The notes below the pieces were generated by a model that was not told where the DNA came from, ran no database searches, and saw only the letters and a program-made list of their open reading frames with translations. The translations under genes and the position numbers were made by a program. Below, piece by piece: positions 1 to 9,400 of a stretch of DNA of 10,000 bases; within the stretch, counting starts at the first letter, position 1, and the number at the start of each line of letters is the position of its first letter. The DNA comes from Chrysomallon squamiferum (Eukaryota; Mollusca; Gastropoda; Neomphalida; Peltospiridae): positions 5,713,989-5,723,988 of the forward strand of contig CM022668.1 in the NCBI GenBank assembly GCA_012295275.1, written 5' to 3'.

Positions 1-136
1 GAATGCTGGGGACGCCGCTGAAGTCTGCCTGGTCTGTGAGAGGCATGGTGCTGCCGAGGATGCGCTTGTCGAAGCCGACCCCGGTGAAAGTGACAATAGC
101 TGTGTCTCCACCCTGGATCTGTATGGGGATGTCCAC
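1..136 (-). CDS. CFAP65: CFAP65 local exon 13, cut by the window edge
   Basis: The exon shows 136 nt: 45 codons (residues 480-524) plus one base, still open at base 1. It runs from VDIPIQIQGGDTAIVTFTGV through GFDKRILGSTMPL to FSGVPSI. It ends the last ASH module of the window: the strand VDIPIQIQGGDTAIVTFTGVGFD is the closing pair of beta strands. The acceptor on the minus strand is CCCCCCCCAG before GTGGAC, with a pure C tract. It is the GC-richest exon here. No donor is evident within it, so it continues beyond the window. Confidence 0.9.
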   Translation of the reverse strand, partial: MDIPIQIQGGDTAIVTFTGVGFDKRILGSTMPLTDQADFSGVPSI

Positions 137-1414
137 CTGGGGGGGGCAGAAAGTAAAGTAAACACAAAATGTCCATGTTATAGTAAATATAAAATTTGTT
201 ATGTGTGTAGTATTTAAAAACTAAATTTGTAAAGTGTGTTACTATTCAATAGATGACAGGTTTTTACTGAGAATACAATTAACTGTTGTAGAGCTGCTAA
301 ACACAAAATACACTCTGCTGTTATGAAATACAAAATTTACCACTTTATTCTATTACTAAACACAAAATGTACCAGTTTATTCTGTTACTAAACACAAAAT
401 GTACCACTTTATTCTATTACTAAACACAAAATGTACCACTTTATTCTATTACTAAACACAAAATTTTATTTATTCTATTATGAAACATAATTTACCACTT
501 TATTCTATTACTAAACACAAAATTTACAATTTATTTTATTACTAAACACAAAATTTACAATTTATTCTATTACTAAACACAAAATGTACCACTTTATTCT
601 ATTACTAAACACAAAATTTACAATTTATTTTATTACTAAACACAAAATTTGCCAATCACAAAACAAAATGTATCAGATTTCTATAAAAAAAAACACTCAA
701 TCTTTATCAGTTTCTTGTTTTCAAACACATTATTCACTAGTACATAAACACAAAATTTAGCATTCTGTTTTGGAAGCACATTATTCACTAGTACATAAAC
801 ACAAACTTTAGCATTCTGTTTTGGAAGCACATTACTCACTAGCACATAAACACAAAATTTACCATTTTGTTTTGGAAGCACATTACTCACTAGTACATAA
901 ACACAAAATTTACCATGTAGGTTTTGTAAGCACATTACTCACTAGTACATAAACACAAAATTTACCATGTAGGTTTTGTAAGCACATTACTCACTAGTAC
1001 ATAAACACAGAATTTACCATTCTGTTTTGTAAGTACATTACTCACTAGTACATAAACACAGAATTTACCATGTAGGTTTTGTAAGCACATTACTCACTAG
1101 TACATAAACACAAACTTTACCATGTAAGTTTTGGATTCAAGGGGAGAGAATCGCCACTCTATGGCTGTAGATCGACCTGGAAGGATTTCTCCTACAGGAT
1201 TCAGACACTCAAAGATAGGCTGATTAAAGTTCTCCTACAATTAAAAAAACAAAACCTTATGAAATAAACTTTAAAAATGTAAAAAATATTATTTAAAAAA
1301 GAAAATGAAAACCACTGGCTTAAATAAGTAAAAGAAACAAAAAAAATAAAACAATAAAAATATGAAATAAAATAAAAATCAATAATAATAATAATAAACT
1401 ATAAAAATATTAGT

Positions 1415-1489
<75 letters not shown>

Positions 1490-1678
1490 CTTACCTGTCG
1501 AATGATGTCGAGAGCTATCAAACAAAACTCATACTCCACAGGAACTGCACCTCCATTGTACAGCTCATAGACCTGCAGAATAAAATTAATAAAGTTGAAA
1601 AATACTCATAAAATTTGTGTCACAATGTTACATGCTGAGAATGAGAAATAAAACAGAGAGCAATAACAAAGTAAAGAC

Positions 1679-1713
<35 letters not shown>

Positions 1714-3075
1714 AGGAAGGAAAGAAAAGAAAAACAACAAAAGGAAAAGGAAATATATATATGTATATATAAAAAAAAAAAATAAAAAATAAATGACAAA
1801 ACATGCGGAAACAAAAAAGAAAGAGAGATAAATATAAATATAACTGTGAAAAGTAAAACAGTCGTATTCAGATATTTTATTACAATATTATTTCATTGTC
1901 ATATACTCCATTATGAGTAAAGAGTAATTGCTCAAAACTATAACATAATAACTTGCATAACGACAGATTGCTCAAAACTGTAACTTGAATAATGATAGAC
2001 TGATCAAAACTGTGAAATAACAACTTGAAAGTATAAAGTCTTCTTTGTAGATTATTTATTGATACAGGTAAAGGTAGATTTGTAAATGTTCTAAGTATAT
2101 AAAAGTGGGTGTGTACCTGTTTTGGACTGATGTTTTCACCAATGGGGACGGGGGTAAACATGTGTCTGTTACTTGGGAAGTGTAAGTACTTCCTTTCTGG
2201 CTCAACTGTCACTCCAATAAAATTCAACTGAAAAAATATAATAATACATCAACAACAACAACAAAAACAACAACAACAAAAACAACAACAACAACAATAA
2301 TTATAATAATAATAAATATAATAATAATAATATGATAATCATAAATAATAATACAACAACAACAATAATAATAATAGTAGTAATAATAATAACAATAATA
2401 GTAATAATAATAATAATAATAGTAATAATAATAATAGTAATAATAATAATTATAATAACAATAACAATAACAACAACAACAATAGTGATAATAACAATAA
2501 TAATAATAATAATAATAATTTAAGTAGATTATAGTATCTATCATTTCAAAACAGATAAATTTGTTCCCAATATGTGGTTTATACTTTAGAATGATGCATG
2601 TATTGTATATTAACTGATATAAAAAATTTACAATTTTAATTCACACATTCCATACGAAACTGAAACAAAAATGTAACCAGTATATAAAACAAATATCACA
2701 CATTTTCTACTGCATGACATATCACAGTTTACCGTACACTTATGAAACGTTACAACGTAAACACAACTGACCAGTATCTCTCGGCCACTGGCCAGTTTCA
2801 GCAGAACAGGCAGTCTGTCTGTGCCTGCCATCGTGTGTCTGTACGTCAGTGTGACTATCTGCGACTCCCCAGGCACAAGCTTTCCTTTCTTTGGTTCAAT
2901 ACTGAACAGTTTGTTGTCCATCACTTTCATCTGTCAACAGTTTTATATGTTAGTTTAGTGTTAGATGTCAGATAATGATGATAATAATCATCATAATAAT
3001 AATTATTATAATAATAATAAATTATTAATGATAACAATAATAATGATGATGACAATAATAATGATAGTGAGGTTG

Positions 3076-3115
<40 letters not shown>

Positions 3116-3206
3116 CATAATAATAATTATTAATGATAGTAGTAGTAGTAGTAGTAATATTAAAAATAATATTATTGTTATATTGATAATGATAATAGTA
3201 ACAGTA

Positions 3207-3267
<61 letters not shown>

Positions 3268-4091
3268 TAATAATAATAATAACAATAATAGCTAAGGTGG
3301 TAACAAAAATAAAACCACCATCACCACAGCAACCACCACCACCAACAACAACAACAGCAGCAGCAGGAACAACGACATCTGTGATGGTTATGATAATGAT
3401 GATGATGATACAAAATATGATAATAATTATGATGATGATGATGATATTATGATAATTATGATAATAATGATGATGGTGATGCTAATAATAATATGACAAC
3501 AATAAATCACACATGCACATGCATGCATGCACAACATACCTCATGCAGTTCATCATCATCATACTCTCCTGACTCAGACCAGTACTCCAGTTCCTGCTGT
3601 AAGTCACAGGGCAACAGAAATGACCTGAAATAAAATATTTCATGTCAGGTTATCCCAGTTATAAATCAGGGCGTCCAAAAACAAAATGTATGCAGAACTT
3701 AAATTATAAAATGCTCAAAACATTTCAGCATTTTGGTGTGTACAAGTGTGACTTTTAAGATCTTGTAAAAGATTTAATCAGATTTGTTAATTGTCAAATA
3801 TCTGGTGTTGTTCTGTATAAAATATTATTTTTGTGTAGACATTATATTTTCTTATAATTCACACTTCTATTAAATAATCTCTCACTCTGTCATTCTGTAT
3901 CTTTCTCTCTCTCATGTGTACATAATTATATTGAAATACAGAAACAGAAAGATAGAGAGAAAGTGAGAGAAACAGAGATGTAAACAAACACAGATTCACA
4001 GACACACACACACACATACACACACAGAAAGACACATAGATACACAGACATACATATATACTCAGATATATGCATACATACATACAGACAC

Positions 4092-4154
<63 letters not shown>

Positions 4155-6272
4155 ATGTAACCATTCATGACAAAGACATTCATGTTCTGTAATGCTGTTA
4201 TTTAAGACATTATCACAGAGAAGTGTACTGGATGTTTAAACTCTGTGATAAGCCAGAGGTTTGAATGTTTAAATGAACGCTACTGAATGTGTAAACTCTG
4301 TGAGAGGTTTACTGAACGCTGTGAGAGGTTAGAGGTTTACCAGCTGGTGGGGACCGTGCCGGTGTTTTCAAACAGCAGCGTCACGTAGCATGGCTCACTG
4401 CCGAGTGGAGCAGCGCTGAAGTTGAAGTCCATGATAGCTCGCGTGTACACTGGGGGGCGCTTGTCAAAACTAAACAAATAAACAAATAAACAAATACATA
4501 AATAAATAAACAAATAAACAAACACATAAATAAATAAATAAATAAATACTTAAATAAATAAATAAATTAATTACATAAAATTAATTAAATATAATAAATA
4601 AGTATATTCATTAGAATGAACAGTGCATGAATAAACAAATAAATAAATTAATTAATTAATTTATTTATTTATATAAATGAATAAAAAAAAATAATAAATA
4701 AATAAATATTATCATGAATGAATGAACAGTGGGTTATCAAAAATAATAAATATAAAAACTTGGAAGGATAACAGTTATATTACAGTTATATTCACAATAC
4801 ATATTAAATTTTTAAAATATTTATACAAAATTTACCTGTGTCTCATATTCACACTGTACCTCAGTTCTTTTTCTGATGGATCAGAATCTAGACAAACATT
4901 CAGCCTAAAATACAAGATTAATTTATTATAATAATGGTAAGGACAGATTCAAAATCAAACTGTTTAATTTATTTAACAAAAGGAAACAGCATAGGTAAAA
5001 TTATTATTAATTAACTTTGATATAAAATTAATTTATTTAAGTTACTTCATAAAAATAATTTAATTTGTTGTTCAATTTATATATTACTTTATTTTTAAAA
5101 ACTAAATATATGATTAAAATATTACAAACATATCATGTCTTCTTACTGTAAATGATATAACGGTTTTTAATTTATTTTATTATTTTATTTTTTAATATTA
5201 CTGGTGGTTGTATATACACTTATTGTATTTTATACATTACACATAAAGACACCTATTTACAACCACAAACACAAAACAAATATGCAAATGAACATAGATT
5301 ATACAAATAGACACAGATATAATACCATAAACAGACATAATACCGTACAGACTATAGACAGACAGACACAATACCATACACACTACACACAGACAGACAT
5401 AATACCATACAGACTACACACAGACAGACATAATACCATACACACTACACACAGACAGACACAATACCATACACACTACACAGACAGACATAATACCATA
5501 CAGACTACACACAGACAGACACAATACCATACAGACTACACACACAGACATAATACCATACAGACTATACACAGACACAGACATAATACCATACAGACTA
5601 CACACAGACATAATACCATACAGACTACACACAAATAGACACAGTACCATACAGACTACACACAGACACAATACCATACAGACTACACACAGACATAATA
5701 CCATACAGACTATACACAGACACAGACATAATACCATACAGACTACACACAGACATAATACCATACAGACTACACACAAATAGACACAATACCATACAGA
5801 CTACACACAGACATAATACCATACAGACTACACGCAGACATAATACCATACAGACTACACACATACACACAAGACTGAATGTCACACAGACTGAATGTCA
5901 CACAGACTGGTCACACAGACTGAATGTCACACTACACACATACACACAAGACTGACTGTCACACAGACTGAATGTCACACAGACTGTCACACAAGACTGA
6001 CTGTCACACAGACTGAATGTCACACAGACTGAATGTCACACAGACTGAATGTCACACAAGACTGAATGTCACACTAGACTGAATGTCACACAAGACTGAA
6101 TGTCACACACTTGTCTAGAGAGAAAAGATTCCACAGCAGTTTTTTGCTGATGCCGATGGCGCTGCCGTAGCAGCGAGCGTCTGTGACGGCCATGACAGGA
6201 AACACGCCCGTGACGAGGATGTGACACAGATGTTGTAGTTCACTCGACTGACTCACATTTCCTGTAAGTAAG

Positions 6273-6307
<35 letters not shown>

Positions 6308-6441
6308 ATCAACAAACAGATAGATAGATAGATAAATAAATAAACAAACAAATCAGTAAATAAATAAATAATAATAAAAAATAATAATAAATAAATAAAT
6401 AATTATAATAATAATACTAAAAAAATAAAGATCAACTTATA

Positions 6442-6482
<41 letters not shown>

Positions 6483-9400
6483 TAATAGTAAAAGAAATGA
6501 ATAAATAAATATATATAAAAGTAAATAAATAAATAAATAAATACATAATAAATAAATTAGTAAATAAATAAACAAATAACTAAATAAATAATTAAACAAA
6601 CAAACATAAATAAATAATAAAATATCTCCAGTTTTATAGCACGTCTGGTATTAATTTCGCTCAGTTTCAAAACGGATAATATTTTCTTATTTTCACAATC
6701 ACACACAAGGGTGACACGTACCTTCAGGGGTGACAAGCTGGTATGATACTGTGTACTGGTAGGTGACACGACTGATGGGTTGTACCGATACAGTGATGTG
6801 CTGCTTGGCACGAGCAGCCAAAGTACCCTCTGTACAGTCCACTTCCAGACACTTCACTGTGACAGAGAGACAGATGAATGGACGAATGAATGGATGAATG
6901 AATGGATAAAGAAAGAAAAGAAAAAGGTAAGAAAATGTGATATTAAGGTTGGAGTCAGTTCATAACTTAGTCATAACTGTAAATAACAATTTTTCATGAA
7001 TTTGTCATAACTGTAAATAATATTAATTTTTCATGACTTACTCATAACTGTAAATAATATTAAATTTTCATGAATTAGCTGTAACTTTAAGTAATAATAA
7101 AGTTTCATGGCTTAGTCATATCTATAATAATTTTCATGTTTTCAAGACATTTCGTGACTTTGTCACAGCTGTGTCAATAGTCATTGTTTTTCAAAACAGC
7201 TTCAGAATTTAGTCACAGCTAAGACAGCAAACAAAAATCAATTGACTGGATACCTGGATCATATCTGTTGAAGGAAACTGGATTGGCCCCGTCAGTAGTG
7301 ACAGTGATGTTAATCATGTAGTGCAGACTGCAGGAGCTGTTGTTGTAGATGGTGAAGTCGTGAGAAGCTGAACTGCCAACGATGACGTCACCAAAGTCAT
7401 AGTAGTTTTCATCTACCTGTTAGAGAGAGTTGTTTAGTAGTAGTAGTAATAATGATGATAATGATAGTGATAATGATAATAATAATTATAATAATAATAA
7501 TGATAATGATAATGGTAATGATAATGATAATAATAATAATAATAATAATAATGATAATAATAACAATATTGATGATAATAATAATAGTAATAATAATGAT
7601 AATAATAATAATGATAATAATGATGATGATGATGATGATGATAATAATAATAATAATAATAACAACAACAAAAATAATAATAATCAGAAAAATAAATAAA
7701 TAATTAATAAAACAAATAAGTTTGAATAAAACAGTAAAATACTAAAACATAGTATTGATTTAAAAAAATAAAAAAATAGAAATAAATACATAAATATTTT
7801 AATTATCATTATACTGAAAAATAAAAAAAATAAAAAACTATTTGTATATATACACTGAAGATTGAAGAAAATCTAAGCTGGGCATACAATCTACAAATCA
7901 AGGGTTATCTGCCCATGAATGTATTAGTAACAAATTCTCATATAACAATGACCATTATTGTAGAAGCCAGTTTAAATATTTTAATTCTTTAATTTAAATT
8001 ATTTTATTTCGTCACCTTTATCTCTCCGATTGCCCCCTCTCCAATGGCCCGAACAGAGAACAGCCTCTTTTTCCCACCAGACGAACTGGAGCTGTGACCT
8101 TGACCCCAGACAATCAGACTCGGCTTCATCACATACTTCTCACTCTTCTTTGGTGTGAACGACCACATTTGACTCTGAAGTAGTTTACACAGTGATTTAC
8201 ATTTGACTCTGAAGTAGTTTACACAGTGATTTACATTTGACTCTGAAGTAGTTTACACAGTGATTTACATTTGACTCTGAAGTAGTTTACACAGTGATTT
8301 ACATTTGTGTGTTGATAGTTTACACAGTGATTTACATTTGTGTGTTGATAGTTTACACAGTGATTTACATTTGTGTGTTGATAGTTTACACAGTGATTTA
8401 CATTTGTGTGTTGATAGTTTACAGTGATTTACATTTGTGTGTTGATAGTTTACACAGTGATTTACATTTGTGTGTTGATAGTTTACACAGTGATTTACAT
8501 TTGTGTGTTGATAGTTTACACAGTGATTTACATTTGTGTGTTGATAGTTTACACAGTGATTTACATTTGTGTGTTGATAGTTTACACAGTGATTTACATT
8601 TGACTCTGAAGTAGTTTACACAGTGATTTACATTTGACTCTGAAGTAGTTTACAGTGATTTACATTTGTGTGTTGATAGTTTACACAGTGATTTACATTT
8701 GTGTGTTGATAGTTTACACAGTGATTTACATTTGACTCTGAAGTAGTTTACACAGTGATTTACATTTGACTCTGAAGTAGTTTACACAGTGATTTACATT
8801 TGACTCTGAAGTAGTTTACACAGTGATTTACATTTGTGTGTTGATAGTTTACAGTGTGATTTACATTTGTGTGTTGATAGTTTACAAAGTGACAGTGATT
8901 TACATTTGTGTGTTGATAGTTTACACAGTGATTTACATTTGTGTGTTGATAGTTTACACAGTGATTTACATTTGTGTGTTGATAGTTTACAATGTGATTT
9001 ACATTTGTGTGTTGATAGTTTACAATGTGATTTACATTTGTGTGTTGATAGTTTACAGAGTGACAGTGATTTACATTTGTGTGTTGATAGTTTACAGAGT
9101 GACAGTGATTTGCATTTGTGTGTTGATAGTTTACAATGTGACAGTGATTTGCATTTGTATGTTGATGGTTTACAATGTGACAGTGATTTGCATTTGTGTG
9201 TTGATAGTTTACAATGTGACAGTGATTTGCATTTGTGTGTTGATAGTTTACAATGTGACAGTGATTTGCATTTGTGTGTTGATAGTTTACAGTGTGACAG
9301 TGATTTACATTTGTGTGTTGATAGTTCAGTGTATTTTATTACAGAGTGTCAAATGATCCAGTTTAATTTTGATTATAGCAAATGTGAGAAAAAAATTATA

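Noticed and set aside
681-935. Minus-strand frame with 17-residue repeats (KFCVYVLVSNVLPKQN)
   Set aside because: It results from the 51-bp period. It is intronic, ends when the period changes to 52, and does not join the exons in frame.
715-1136. CRISPR-like appearance of regular 31-51-bp repeats
   Set aside because: Units are contiguous tandem copies with no unique spacers, in an intron of an animal gene; no cas genes.
2224-2544. Poly-Tyr/Cys/Val and poly-Ile frames; likewise 2927-3118, 3183-3452 and 7430-7703
   Set aside because: AAT/AAC/GAT trinucleotide microsatellites read in any frame; low complexity on both strands.
3859-4183. Minus-strand Cys-Val repeat frames
   Set aside because: Two frames of the same (AC)n microsatellite.
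5204-5885. Plus-strand His/Thr/Gln repeat frame and minus-strand Cys/Val/Leu/Tyr repeat frames
   Set aside because: They are frames of the 27-36-bp minisatellite, open on both strands, with repeat identity at DNA level. No initiation context or splice partners.
6557-6811. Minus-strand frame of 84 residues across exon 4
   Set aside because: It is in the wrong frame for the exon. The frame used for exon 4 closes with exons 3 and 5 and shows ASH-type strands.
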